Shown: positions 1 through 8,900, counted from the first letter of the stretch. The stretch is DNA of 64,000 bases from Glycomyces artemisiae (GCF_003002955.1 NZ_PVTJ01000008.1:62001-126000); one strand, 5' to 3'. Program-made: numbers and translations. The notes: a model not told the origin generated them from the sequence alone.

Positions 1-831
1 ACCCTGCTCCAGTCCTACGTGGTCTTCGCGAACACCGACGCGTTCGCCGACGCGGGCGTGGAGCTCCCGACCGGCGACAGCCTCGCCTGGGACGACTTCC
101 AGGCCCTCGCCGGGCAGGTCGCCGGGGACGGCTTCGGCCTCGGCTGGGGCCTCCAGCAGCCCACCGCCGCGGTCATGAACCTCTCGCTCGGCTTCGACGG
201 CACCTACTTCGACGGCGACGCGATCAACGTCGGCGCGAACGAACTCGCCGTGCCCGAGCGCATCCACGCCATGGCCTACGAGGACGGCTCGCTCGACCCG
301 GTCTCGCTGACCCAGTCCGGCTCCGACGTCCTGCCGGGCTTCTTCGACGGCAAGTACCCGATGTACGTGGCGGGCAACTACATCGCCCAGCAGATCACCG
401 AGTCCGCGCCCGAGGGCTTCAACTGGGCGGTCCTGCCCCCGCTCGCGGGCACCGCCGGGGCCGTGCAGGCCGCGAACCCGCAGACCATGTCCGTGGCCGC
501 CGAGTCCGAGCACGTCGAGGAGTCGGCCGCGTTCATCGACTTCTTCATGCAGGCCGACCACCAGGCCGCGCTCGCCCAGGGCGACTGGCTCATCCCGTCC
601 TCCACGGCCGCGCGCGACCTCGTCGCCGAGCAGACCGCGGGCGAGAACGGCTGGGACGCGATCCTCGCCTCCGGCGAGGGCCTGTCGGCCGCGCCGTTCC
701 AGTCGGCCGTGAACTACCCGCAGTGGAAGGACCAGTACGCGACCCCGGCCCTCCAGCAGTACCTGGCCGACGAGATCACCGCCGAGCAGCTCACCACGCA
801 GCTGACCGACGGCTGGAACAGCCTCGGCTAG
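1..831 (+). CDS. ABC transporter extracellular solute-binding protein, C-terminal part (5' end outside window)
   Basis: This is the last 276 residues of a family-1 type periplasmic sugar-binding protein, which would capture a substrate outside the cell and pass it to ABC permeases. The reading frame is open from base 1, so the start, signal peptide and lipobox are not visible. The visible part has the typical features of the family: a GKYPMYVAGNY segment, a stretch in which predicted domain closure residues follow (INWAVLPPLAG-like), and a C-terminal helix rich in Gln/Leu ending in DGWNSLG. No permease genes follow; they must lie upstream or elsewhere. The downstream operon starts 72 bases later, behind a hairpin, and probably metabolises what this protein binds. 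The substrate is unknown. Confidence 0.88.
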   Translation, partial: TLLQSYVVFANTDAFADAGVELPTGDSLAWDDFQALAGQVAGDGFGLGWGLQQPTAAVMNLSLGFDGTYFDGDAINVGANELAVPERIHAMAYEDGSLDPVSLTQSGSDVLPGFFDGKYPMYVAGNYIAQQITESAPEGFNWAVLPPLAGTAGAVQAANPQTMSVAAESEHVEESAAFIDFFMQADHQAALAQGDWLIPSSTAARDLVAEQTAGENGWDAILASGEGLSAAPFQSAVNYPQWKDQYATPALQQYLADEITAEQLTTQLTDGWNSLG

Positions 832-852
832 CGCCTGTCCGCACCACCCCGT

Positions 853-878
853 CCCGCCGGGGCCCCGGCCCCGGCGGG
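853..878 (+). terminator. GC hairpin between binding-protein gene and catabolic operon
   Basis: A perfect 10-bp inverted repeat (CCCGCCGGGG / CCCCGGCGGG, 6-nt loop) sits 22 bases after the stop codon and before the AAGGAG ribosome site of the next gene. It has no T-tract. It may act as a partial terminator or an mRNA-stabilising hairpin that lets the binding protein be made in excess of the enzymes. Confidence 0.5.
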
Positions 879-903
879 CACCCGAACCGATCAAGGAGAC
901 ACG

Positions 904-2088
904 ATGACCCAGGCCACCGCACCGCTGCACGACGTCCTGACCGACAAGGCGACCGGCGCGCTCGCGGGCGCCGCGGTGGGCGACGCGCTCGGCGGCGCCG
1001 CCGAAGGGAACACGCCCGAGGCGATCCAGCGGCGGTACGGCGGCTTCATCGAGGGGATCGTGCCGCCCTTCAACGCGGACTGGCGCAACGCCCGCCCGAT
1101 CGCCCCGTACCACAAGGGCGACGGGCACATCACCGACGACACGCTCATGACCTGCGCGCTGGTCGACGTCTACGGGACGGTGCGCGACCACCTCACCGCC
1201 CACGACGTCGCGGCCCACCTGGTGCCGCTGCTCATGGGGGAGAAGCGGTGGATCCCCGAGTTCGAGTCCGAGGCGCTGCTGCTGCACCGGATCTTCCTCG
1301 CCGAGAAGTGGCTCGTCGCGCGCCTCCACTACGGGCACATCGACCCGCGCGAAGCCGGGGTCGGCAACATCGTCAACTGCGGCGCGACCATGTACGCCGC
1401 GCCGATCGGCATCGTCAACGCCGGGAGCCCCGACGGCGCCTACGCCGAGGCCATCGACGTCGCCGGGGCCCACCAGTCCTCCTACGGGCGCGAGGCCGCC
1501 GGGGTCTACGCCGCCGCCGTCGCCGAGGCCATGCGCCCCGGCGCGTCCGTGGATTCGGTCGTCGCCACCGCGCTGCGCCTCGCGAAGGACGGCACCCGGA
1601 GCGCCGTCGCCGCGGTCACCGAAGCCGCCCAGAGCATCACGGACTGGCGAGGCGGCCTCGCCGACCTGCGCCGCGCCGTCGAGCCGTTCGACACCGTCGG
1701 CCCCGACTACCGCGCCCCCGCGATGGACGCGCGCATCCCCAGCCGCACCAAGGCCATCGAGGAGCTCCCGATCGCCCTCGGCATGCTCGTCGCCGCCCGC
1801 GGCGACTACTGCGAGGCCGTCCTCGGGTCCGTCAACTACGGCCGCGACTCCGACTCGATCGCCGTCATGGCCGGGTCGATCGCCGGGGCCCTCGGCGGCC
1901 TCGCCGCCGTCCCCGCCGACTGGATCGCCGACGTCTCCGACGCCAGCCGCATCGACGTCACCGCCACCGGGCCCGCCATGGCCGCCGTCGCCCGCGACGT
2001 GTGGGCCCGCGACGCCGAGCGCGCCGCCGAGGTCGCCGCCGCCCGGACCGCCTACGCCGGGGCGCCCGCGCTCGGGGCCGCAGAATGA
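904..2088 (+). CDS. ADP-ribosylglycohydrolase family protein (first paralogue)
   Basis: A 394-residue protein of the ADP-ribosylglycohydrolase (ARH/DraG-like) fold, which normally cleaves N- or O-glycosidic bonds of ADP-ribose using two Mg2+ ions. The N-terminal GALAGAAVGDALGG segment, the metal-binding ITDDTLM motif (about residues 77-83) and the C-terminal GRDSDSI motif are all present, so the metal site looks intact. AAGGAG lies five bases before the ATG. The gene overlaps the next ARH-like gene by ATGA and heads an operon with a ribokinase-like kinase, a CoA-transferase and a lyase. That setting suggests a catabolic glycosidase acting on an imported ribosylated small molecule rather than protein de-ADP-ribosylation; this is inference. 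Confidence 0.9.
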   Translation: MTQATAPLHDVLTDKATGALAGAAVGDALGGAAEGNTPEAIQRRYGGFIEGIVPPFNADWRNARPIAPYHKGDGHITDDTLMTCALVDVYGTVRDHLTAHDVAAHLVPLLMGEKRWIPEFESEALLLHRIFLAEKWLVARLHYGHIDPREAGVGNIVNCGATMYAAPIGIVNAGSPDGAYAEAIDVAGAHQSSYGREAAGVYAAAVAEAMRPGASVDSVVATALRLAKDGTRSAVAAVTEAAQSITDWRGGLADLRRAVEPFDTVGPDYRAPAMDARIPSRTKAIEELPIALGMLVAARGDYCEAVLGSVNYGRDSDSIAVMAGSIAGALGGLAAVPADWIADVSDASRIDVTATGPAMAAVARDVWARDAERAAEVAAARTAYAGAPALGAAE

Positions 2089-3431
2089 TCCGGCTCTCCT
2101 GGACCCAACCCGAGGACCTCGTCCCGCACGCGCTCGAAGCGGCCCGCCTCGACGGCCGCGCCGCCGCCGCGATCCGCGACCGCTGGACCGCCGCGGGCGG
2201 CTCGACTGCCGCGCCCGTCTCCGGCGCGACCCCCGAGCCCGCCCCGGAAGCCCTGCGCGCCCTGGCCCGCGAGCTCCTCGACGAGCTCGACCGCCTCCCC
2301 GACCCGCCGGGCCTCGCCGACGTCGAACCCGACGACCTGGGCCCCGTCCTCGCGCGCGCCACGCCCCCGGAGCTCCCCGAGCCCGGCGACATCGAAGACC
2401 GTCTCCTCGGCGCCTGGCTCGGCCGCGCCGCCGGATGCCTCCTCGGCAAACCCGTCGAGAAGATCAGCCTGGCCGGCATCCGCGCCATCGCCAAGTCGAC
2501 CGGCAACTGGCCCCTCAACGGCTACTTCACCGAGCAGGGCCTCGACCCGGACATCGCCGCGAAGTACCCGTGGAACCGGCGCTCGCGGCCCACCAGCCTC
2601 GCCGAGCACATCGACGGCATGCCCGAGGACGACGACCTCAACTTCCCGCTCATCGCCCTCACCCTCCTTGAGCGGCACGGCCCCGGCTTCACCACCGACC
2701 ACGTCGCCCAGGCCTGGCTCGACCTCCTCCCCGGCGGCCGCGTCTTCACCGCCGAGCGCATCGCCTACCGCAACCTCCTCGACGGCGTCGAACCCGAGCG
2801 CGCCGCCGCGGTCCGCAACCCCTTCCGCGACTGGATCGGCGCGCAGATCCGCACCGACCTGTACGGCTGGACCCGCCCCGGCCTGCCCGTCGACGCCGCC
2901 CTGCTCGCCTGGACCGACGCCCGGCTCTCCCACGGCCGCAACGGGATCTACGGCGCCATGTTCGCCGCCGCGGCCAGCGCCGCCGCCGTCACCGGCGCCG
3001 GAGTGGACGCGGTCCTCGCGGCGGGGCTCTCGGTCGTGCCGCCCCGCAGCCGCTACTTCGCCGCCGTCGCGCGCGGCATCGCGCTCGCCGACGACGACCT
3101 GTCCGACGAGGACGCGATCGACGCGCTCCACGCCGAGTACGGCCACCTGCACTGGGTCCACGTGCTCCCCAACGCCGCGCTCCTGGCGTTCGCGCTGGCC
3201 CGCGGCGGCGGCGACTTCCACCGCACCATCACCCTCGCCGTCTCCGGCGGCTGGGACACCGACTCCGTCGGCGCCACCGCCGGGGCCCTCACCGGGGCCC
3301 TGACCGGCGCGAAAGCCCTTCCCGCCGAATGGATCGCGCCGCTCGACGACCGCTACGCGACCTCCGTGCCCGGCTTCGCCGGCGCCCGGTTCTCCGCCCT
3401 CGCCGCCCGCACCCTGGAGGCGTCCCGATGA
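2085..3431 (+). CDS. ADP-ribosylglycohydrolase family protein (second paralogue)
   Basis: A 448-residue ARH-fold protein, started at the ATG that overlaps the previous stop (ATGA). The first 95 residues are an Ala/Pro/Asp-rich extension, after which the fold begins at DRLLGAWLGRAAGCLLGKP. The first metal motif is changed to PEDDDLNF instead of ITDDT, while the C-terminal GGWDTDS motif is kept. This matches the longer ARH-like subfamily often found in sugar-uptake operons. It also overlaps the next gene by ATGA. The divergence from the first paralogue suggests a different substrate or a heteromeric partner role; neither is established. Confidence 0.88.
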   Translation: MIRLSWTQPEDLVPHALEAARLDGRAAAAIRDRWTAAGGSTAAPVSGATPEPAPEALRALARELLDELDRLPDPPGLADVEPDDLGPVLARATPPELPEPGDIEDRLLGAWLGRAAGCLLGKPVEKISLAGIRAIAKSTGNWPLNGYFTEQGLDPDIAAKYPWNRRSRPTSLAEHIDGMPEDDDLNFPLIALTLLERHGPGFTTDHVAQAWLDLLPGGRVFTAERIAYRNLLDGVEPERAAAVRNPFRDWIGAQIRTDLYGWTRPGLPVDAALLAWTDARLSHGRNGIYGAMFAAAASAAAVTGAGVDAVLAAGLSVVPPRSRYFAAVARGIALADDDLSDEDAIDALHAEYGHLHWVHVLPNAALLAFALARGGGDFHRTITLAVSGGWDTDSVGATAGALTGALTGAKALPAEWIAPLDDRYATSVPGFAGARFSALAARTLEASR

Positions 3432-4327
3432 CCGTGCTCGTGCTCGGCTCCGCCAACCTCGACCTCGTCTACGAGGTCGACCGCATCCCCGCCCCCGGGG
3501 AGACCGTCCTGTCGCGCGGCTTCGCGTCCTTCGCGGGCGGCAAGGGCAACAACCAGGCCGTCGCCGCCGCCCGCGCCGGCGCCCCCACCCGGTTCGTGTG
3601 CGCCCTCGGCGCGGACGCCTCCGGCGACCGGCTCGCCGCCGAGGCCCGCGACGCCGGGATCGACCTCCTCGACCGGCGCGTCGACGCCCCGACCGGGACC
3701 GCGGCGATCTTCGTGGACCGGCGCGGGGAGAACTCCATCGTCGTCGACTCCGGGGCGAACGCGCTCCTCACCGACCTGACCGCGGCCGAACGGGAAGCGA
3801 TCGGCGCCGCCGACGTGCTCGTCCTCCAGCTGGAGACGCCCGTGCCCACGGTGGCCGCGGCGGTCGCCGCCGCGAAGGCCGCCGGGACCCGCGTGGTCCT
3901 CAACGCCGCGCCCAGCGGGGCCGTGCCGCTCGATCTCCTCGACGACGTGGACGTCCTCGTCGTCAACGAGCACGAGGCCGCCGAACTCGCCGGGCCCGGC
4001 GACGCCGCGGCGGTCCTGACCGCCCGCGGCTGCGCCGTCATCGTTACCCTCGGCGCCGAAGGCGCCCTCGTCGGCGTCCCCGGCGAGGAGCCCGTCCGGG
4101 TGCCCAGCTACACCGTGGACGCCGTCGACACCACCGGCGCGGGCGACACGTTCGTCGGCGCGTTCGCCGCCGCGCTCGACGGCGATCCTTCCGGGACCGG
4201 CCTCGAAGCGCTCGTGGCCGCCACCGGCTTCGCGACCGCCGCCGCGGCGCTCGCCGTGCAGCGCAAGGGCGCCGTCCCGTCCATTCCGACCCTGGAGGAG
4301 GTGCGGGAGTTCCGTGACGCACGCTGA
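3428..4327 (+). CDS. rbsK: Ribokinase-like PfkB-family carbohydrate kinase
   Basis: A 299-residue PfkB-family kinase. The N-terminal substrate-binding signature GSANLDLVYEVDRIP, the GGKGNNQAVAAARAG motif and the C-terminal DTTGAGDTFVGAF anion-hole and catalytic-base motif are all intact. Ribokinase phosphorylates ribose at O5. The start overlaps the preceding stop (ATGA), and its 3' end overlaps the next gene by 14 bases. In this operon it would plausibly phosphorylate the sugar released by the ARH-type hydrolases. The exact sugar (ribose, deoxyribose or another) cannot be decided from sequence, so the symbol is approximate. Confidence 0.88.
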   Translation: MTVLVLGSANLDLVYEVDRIPAPGETVLSRGFASFAGGKGNNQAVAAARAGAPTRFVCALGADASGDRLAAEARDAGIDLLDRRVDAPTGTAAIFVDRRGENSIVVDSGANALLTDLTAAEREAIGAADVLVLQLETPVPTVAAAVAAAKAAGTRVVLNAAPSGAVPLDLLDDVDVLVVNEHEAAELAGPGDAAAVLTARGCAVIVTLGAEGALVGVPGEEPVRVPSYTVDAVDTTGAGDTFVGAFAAALDGDPSGTGLEALVAATGFATAAAALAVQRKGAVPSIPTLEEVREFRDAR

Positions 4328-6326
4328 TCCCGACGAGGCCGCCACCAACACGTTCGACCCGCTGGTGCCCCGGCCCATCGACCGGTCCACCGTCCTGCCC
4401 GCCGGAGGGAAGATCGACCCCGAGGCGGGGGACATCGCGAAGATCTTCGCCGCGCCCGACGACCCCGCCGACTGGCCCGCCTGGCGCGAGGACCTCGCCG
4501 CCTGGCGCGACGAGGCCCGCGCCCGCCTCGCCTACAGCGGCAAGGCCTACGAGGACCCGCGCACCGCGTGGGCGTCCCGCGCGTTCGCCGTCGCCCAGGT
4601 GTGGCTGTGGGACGAGCGGCTGTTCGACCACGCCGAGCAGCGGTTCACCGTCGACCGGTTCCTGGAGTCGATCGCGGGCCAAGGCGGCCTCGACGGGCTC
4701 GTCCTGTGGCACGCCTACCCCGTGATCGGCATCGACGACCGCAACCAGTTCGACTTCTACCGCGACGTGCCCGGCCTCGAAGCGCTCGTGCGCGAGTTCC
4801 ACGACCGCGGCCTGCGCGTGTTCGTCGACTACAACCCGTGGGACACCGGCACCCGCCGCACCGGCCGCACCGACGCCGAAGAACTCGCCGACCTCTGCGC
4901 TGGGCTCGGCGCCGACGGCGTCTTCCTCGACACCCTCAAGGAGGGCGACGCGGACCTCACCCTCGCGCTCACCGCGACCGACCCGCCGCAGGTCCTCGAA
5001 GGCGAGTCCCGCGTCCCCAACGCGCGCATCGAGGACCACCTCCTGTCGTGGGCCCAGTGGTTCGCCGACTCCGAGGCGCCCGGCGTGCAGCGCGCGCACT
5101 GGTACGAGCGCCGCCACATGATGCACTCGATCCGCCGCTGGAACCGCGACCACTCCGGGGAGCTCCAGTCCGCGTGGATGAACGGCACCGGGATCCTCGT
5201 GTGGGACGCCGTCTTCGGCGTGTGGGTCGGCTGGAACCGCCGCGACGAGGCCACGCTGCGCCGGATGCTCCGCGTCCAGCGCGCCCTCGCCGACGTCCTC
5301 GCCGAAGGCGAATGGGCCCCGCTCGACGGCGCCACCCCCGAAGCGGTCACCGCCGGGGTGTACGCCTCCCGCTGGACCCGCGGCGACCTCACACTGTGGA
5401 CGGTCGTGAACCGCCGCGACATCGACTGGATCGGCACCCCGCTCGCCGCGCCCGCCGCGGGCCGCCGCTTCGACCTGACCGCCGGGGCCGAGGTCACCGG
5501 CGCCGTCAAGGTCCCCGGCCGCGGCATCGCCGGCATCCTCGACCTCGCCCCCGGCGCCGAGGCCCCCGCATGGCTCGACGGGCTCCTGGCCGAAGCCGCC
5601 GCCGACCCCGGCTCCGGGGACGCCCGATTCCCCGCCCGCGAAGCGGTCCGCGTGCGCCCGAGCCGGTCCGCGCTCCACCTGCCGCCGAACACCGCCGTCC
5701 GGCCCGCCCCCGGGGCCCACCGCCTCACCGTCACGTTCCGGCGCCGAGAGACCGGCTTCTACCAGGGCGCGCCCTACGTCGAGGAGTGGAAGCCGCTGCC
5801 CCCGCGCCTCCACGACCCCCGCGAAGAGGTCGTCTCGTGCGAGACCGGCCCGGTCGCCGTGGCCGCCAACGAGGTCAGCGTCCGCCAGTACCGGCGGTTC
5901 CTCGAACGCTCCGGCTACGAGCCGCAGACGCCCCACCGGTTCCTGTGCGGCACCGAGGACGCCGACCCGGCCGCGCCCGTCACCGGCGTGTCCCTCGCCG
6001 ACGCCCGCGCCTACGCCGCGTGGGCCGGGGCCCGCCTGCCCGACGAGTTCGAATGGCAGCTCGCCGCCGCCGAACCCGGCTTCACCCGCCGCGAACCGGC
6101 CGTGTGGAACTGGACCGAGAGCGAGCACACCGACGGGATCACCCGCTTCGCGATGCTCAAGGGCGGCAGCGCCCACCGCTCCGAAGGCTCCGACTGGTAC
6201 ACCGACGGCGGCCTCCAGGACCCGTCGTTCAGCCTCAAGTTCCTGCTCCCGGGCCTGGGCCTGGAGCGGTCCAGCAGCATCGGCTTCCGCATCGCCTGGG
6301 ACCTGACCCGAGAGGAGACCGCATGA
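4314..6326 (+). CDS. Two-domain protein: glycosidase-like TIM barrel fused to formylglycine-generating-enzyme (SUMF1) type domain
   Basis: A 670-residue cytoplasmic protein with no signal peptide. GTG start at 4314 follows GGAG and lies inside the ribokinase gene. Residues about 85-350 look like a glycoside-hydrolase TIM barrel: strands such as LDGLVLWHAYPVIG, GLRVFVDYNPWD and GADGVFLDTLKEG end in acidic residues that could be catalytic. A beta-sandwich-like stretch follows, and residues about 500-670 form an FGE/SUMF1 fold (ETGPVAVAANEVSVRQYRRFLE, LPDEFEWQLAAAEPG, VWNWTESEH, MLKGGSAHRS, GFRIAWD). In this family the fold serves formylglycine synthesis, EgtB-like iron chemistry or pure ligand binding. 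I see no sulfatase next door and no obvious catalytic Cys pair, so binding or structural use is more likely. Confidence 0.75.
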   Translation: MTHADPDEAATNTFDPLVPRPIDRSTVLPAGGKIDPEAGDIAKIFAAPDDPADWPAWREDLAAWRDEARARLAYSGKAYEDPRTAWASRAFAVAQVWLWDERLFDHAEQRFTVDRFLESIAGQGGLDGLVLWHAYPVIGIDDRNQFDFYRDVPGLEALVREFHDRGLRVFVDYNPWDTGTRRTGRTDAEELADLCAGLGADGVFLDTLKEGDADLTLALTATDPPQVLEGESRVPNARIEDHLLSWAQWFADSEAPGVQRAHWYERRHMMHSIRRWNRDHSGELQSAWMNGTGILVWDAVFGVWVGWNRRDEATLRRMLRVQRALADVLAEGEWAPLDGATPEAVTAGVYASRWTRGDLTLWTVVNRRDIDWIGTPLAAPAAGRRFDLTAGAEVTGAVKVPGRGIAGILDLAPGAEAPAWLDGLLAEAAADPGSGDARFPAREAVRVRPSRSALHLPPNTAVRPAPGAHRLTVTFRRRETGFYQGAPYVEEWKPLPPRLHDPREEVVSCETGPVAVAANEVSVRQYRRFLERSGYEPQTPHRFLCGTEDADPAAPVTGVSLADARAYAAWAGARLPDEFEWQLAAAEPGFTRREPAVWNWTESEHTDGITRFAMLKGGSAHRSEGSDWYTDGGLQDPSFSLKFLLPGLGLERSSSIGFRIAWDLTREETA

Positions 6327-7510
6327 CCGCGCCGCTGGAGGGCCTGCGCGTCCTCGACGTCTCGACCCTGTTCGCCGGGCCCATCGCCGCCACGTTCCTC
6401 GGCGACTTCGGCGCCGACGTCGTCAAGATCGAGCACCCGGCGAAACCGGACGCCTCCCGCGGCCACGGGCCCTCCAAGGACGGCGTCAACCTGTGGTGGA
6501 AGACCCTGGGCCGCAACAAGCGGACCGCCACCGTGAACCTCGGCACGCCCGAGGGCGCCGACCTGCTGCTGCGCCTCGCCGCCGACGCCGACGTGCTCAT
6601 CGAGAACTTCCGGCCCGGCACCCTCGAACGCTGGGGCCTCGCCCCCGAGCGCCTCCACGAGGCCAACCCGCGGCTCGTCATCGCCCGCGTCACCGCGTTC
6701 GGCCAGACCGGCCCCTACGCGAAGCGCCCCGGCTTCGGCAGCCTCGCCGAGGCCATGAGCGGCTTCGCGGCCCTCACCGGCCAGCCCGACGGGCCCCCGA
6801 CGCTCCCGCCGTTCGGCCTCGCCGACGGCATCGCCGCGCTCGCCACCGCCTACGCCGTCATGGTCGCCCTCCGCGCCGCAGGCCGCGACGGCCGCGGCCA
6901 GGTCATCGACCTCGCCATCATCGAGCCGATCCTCATGCTCCTCGGCGGCCAGATCACCGCCTACGACCAGCTCGGGACCCTCCAGTCCCGCAGCGGGAAC
7001 CGCTCGGTCAACAACGCGCCCCGCAACGTCTACAAGACCGGCGACGGCGAATGGGTCGCCGTCTCCACCTCCTCCCAGTCCATCGCCGAACGCGTCATGC
7101 GCCTCGTCGGCCGCGGCGACCTCGTCGCCGAGCCCTGGTTCGCCTCCGGCCACACCCGCGCCGAGCACGCCGACGAACTCGACGACGCCGTCGGGGCATG
7201 GATCAGCGCGCGCCCCACCGCCGAGGTCGTCGCCGCGTTCGAGGAGGCCCAAGCGGCCGTCGCCCCGGTCTACGATGTACGCGGCGTCCTCGCCGATCCC
7301 CAGTACCGGGCGATCGGCACCGTCCAGACCGTCCAGGACGAGGACCTCGGCCCCGTCAAGATGCAGAACGTCCTGTTCCGCCTCTCCGAGACCCCCGGCG
7401 CGATCCGCTTCCCCGGCCGCCGCCACGGCCAGGACACCGACGAGGTCCTCGCCGAGGTCGGCGTGACCCGTGAGCAACTGGAACGACTGCGGGAGAAGGG
7501 GATCGTATGA
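6323..7510 (+). CDS. CaiB/BaiF-type class III CoA-transferase
   Basis: A 395-residue family III CoA-transferase, which moves CoA between carboxylic acids through an aspartyl-CoA thioester. Typical motifs are GLRVLDVSTLFAGPIAATFLGDFGADVVKIEHP at the N-terminus, ENFRPGTLERWGL, and the segment FGLADGIAALATAYAV carrying the expected catalytic Asp. The C-terminal RFPGRRHGQDTDEVL is also characteristic. It is translationally coupled on both sides through ATGA overlaps. Next to a CitE-like lyase it suggests activation of a hydroxy-acid and then C-C cleavage, as in itaconate or citramalate breakdown, but the acid here is unknown. Confidence 0.93.
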   Translation: MTAPLEGLRVLDVSTLFAGPIAATFLGDFGADVVKIEHPAKPDASRGHGPSKDGVNLWWKTLGRNKRTATVNLGTPEGADLLLRLAADADVLIENFRPGTLERWGLAPERLHEANPRLVIARVTAFGQTGPYAKRPGFGSLAEAMSGFAALTGQPDGPPTLPPFGLADGIAALATAYAVMVALRAAGRDGRGQVIDLAIIEPILMLLGGQITAYDQLGTLQSRSGNRSVNNAPRNVYKTGDGEWVAVSTSSQSIAERVMRLVGRGDLVAEPWFASGHTRAEHADELDDAVGAWISARPTAEVVAAFEEAQAAVAPVYDVRGVLADPQYRAIGTVQTVQDEDLGPVKMQNVLFRLSETPGAIRFPGRRHGQDTDEVLAEVGVTREQLERLREKGIV

Positions 7511-8304
7511 ACCCGGTCAGCGCGCTGTACGTCCCGGGCGACCGCCCGGACCGCTTCGGCAAGGCCGCCGCCTCCGGCGCCGACACCGTCATCCTCGACC
7601 TGGAGGACGCCGTCGCCGACACCGCGAAGGCCGCCGCCCTCGACCACGTCACCGCCTGGCTCGCCGACCGCGAACCCGGGACCGAAAGCGGCACAGTCGA
7701 CGTGCAGGTCCGCGTCAATGTCGGCGCCGACCACGAGATCCGCGCCGTCCGCGCCACCGGCGCCCGCGTGGGCCTGCGCATCCCCAAAGTCGAAGCGCCC
7801 GAAGACCTCGGCGTCATCGCCCACCTCGCGCAGGGCCTGCCGCTGACCGCGCTCATCGAGTCCGCGCGCGGCCTCCAGAACGCCGCCGCCATCGCCGCCC
7901 ACCCCGCCGTCGCCGCCCTCGCCCTCGGCGAGGCCGACCTGCGCTCCGACCTCGGCGCCACCGCCGAAGCCGTCCTCGACCACGCCCGCATCCAGGTCCT
8001 CGTCGCCGCCCGCGCCGCCGGACTGCCAGCCCCGATGCTCTCGGTCTACCCGCGCATCCAAGACCTCGACGGCCTGCGCGCCGACACCGAGCGCGGCAAG
8101 GCCCTCGGCCTGCGCGGCCGCACCGCCGTCCACCCCAAGCAGATCCCGGTCATCCGCGAGGTCTTCGCCCCCACACCCGAGGAGACCGCCTGGGCCGAAG
8201 CGGTGGTGGCCGCCCTGGAGCACGGGGGAGTGGCGACCCTCCCCGGAGGCGAGATGGTCGACCCCGCCATGCTCGGCCGCGCCAGGAGCATTCTCGGGAA
8301 ATAG
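7507..8304 (+). CDS. HpcH/HpaI aldolase / citrate lyase beta-like (CitE family) lyase
   Basis: A 265-residue CitE-like protein. It begins with the family hallmark ALYVPGDRPDRFGKA, followed by ADTVILDLEDAV, where the Asp/Glu pair binds Mg2+, then LTALIESARGLQNA and the ALGEADLRSDLG segment. Such enzymes cleave or form hydroxyacyl-CoA thioesters such as malyl-CoA or citramalyl-CoA. ATGA overlap with the CoA-transferase gene makes a two-step pathway likely: CoA activation, then cleavage to acetyl-CoA or propionyl-CoA plus an oxo-acid. This is the last gene of the operon. Confidence 0.9.
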   Translation: MNPVSALYVPGDRPDRFGKAAASGADTVILDLEDAVADTAKAAALDHVTAWLADREPGTESGTVDVQVRVNVGADHEIRAVRATGARVGLRIPKVEAPEDLGVIAHLAQGLPLTALIESARGLQNAAAIAAHPAVAALALGEADLRSDLGATAEAVLDHARIQVLVAARAAGLPAPMLSVYPRIQDLDGLRADTERGKALGLRGRTAVHPKQIPVIREVFAPTPEETAWAEAVVAALEHGGVATLPGGEMVDPAMLGRARSILGK

Positions 8305-8320
8305 CGGGCATACTCGTGCG

Positions 8321-8839
8321 GTGACACTCATCCGACGCGAGACCGACCGCGACCACGCCGCCGTCCACGCCGTCCAGGATGCCGCCTTCAAGGGCGCCGC
8401 CCACGCCTCCGGCCACGAGGCCGACCTCGTCGACGCCCTCCGCGGCACCGAAGCGTGGGCCCCGCCCCACTCCCTCGTCGCCGAGATCGACGGCGCGGTC
8501 GTCGGCCACGTCGTCTCCAGCTACGGGACCGTCGCCGGAACCCGCGTCCTCGGCCTCGGCCCCATCGGCGTCCACCCCGACCGCCACGGCCAGGGCATCG
8601 GCTCCGCGCTCATGCACGCCGCGCTCGCCGCCGCCGACGCCCGCGACGAGCCCGCCGTCATCCTCCTCGGCGACCCCGGCTTGTACGGCCGCTTCGGCTT
8701 CGTCCCCGCCGCCGACCACGGCATCGAGCCCGAGCACCCCGAATGGGGCTACTACTTCCAGATCCGCACCCTCACCGCCTGGGACGACAGCCTGAAAGGC
8801 ACGTTCGCGTACGCGCCGCCGTTCGCCGAATTCGGCTGA
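8321..8839 (+). CDS. GNAT family N-acetyltransferase
   Basis: A 172-residue acetyltransferase of the type often annotated as predicted N-acetyltransferase YhbS-like. The core motif A is LGPIGVHPDRHGQGIGSALM (about residues 82-101), giving the acetyl-CoA pyrophosphate loop, followed by VILLGDPGLYGRFGF. Start is GTG with no clear Shine-Dalgarno sequence, but CATACT six bases upstream could be a -10 box, giving a leaderless message. It is 16 bases after the lyase gene and may or may not be functionally linked to the operon. Substrate unknown. Confidence 0.87.
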   Translation: MTLIRRETDRDHAAVHAVQDAAFKGAAHASGHEADLVDALRGTEAWAPPHSLVAEIDGAVVGHVVSSYGTVAGTRVLGLGPIGVHPDRHGQGIGSALMHAALAAADARDEPAVILLGDPGLYGRFGFVPAADHGIEPEHPEWGYYFQIRTLTAWDDSLKGTFAYAPPFAEFG

Positions 8840-8900
8840 GACCGATGAATCCCGGAGCGCCGACGAGTCACCACCGGACGGAGAGAACGGAGCCCCGGAG

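Noticed and set aside
723..2084. N-terminal extension of the second ARH gene back to 723
   Set aside because: The extension lies out of frame over the first ARH gene and is Arg-rich; the ATG at 2085 gives the normal ATGA overlap.
4044..6176. Long minus-strand open frame opposite the barrel/FGE gene
   Set aside because: Low-complexity Gly/Ala/Val/Arg translation with no domain; the opposite frame holds recognisable folds and gene overlaps.
4314..6326. Sulfatase-maturating enzyme
   Set aside because: No sulfatase with a CxPxR motif is present in the window and no catalytic Cys pair is evident in the FGE-like domain.
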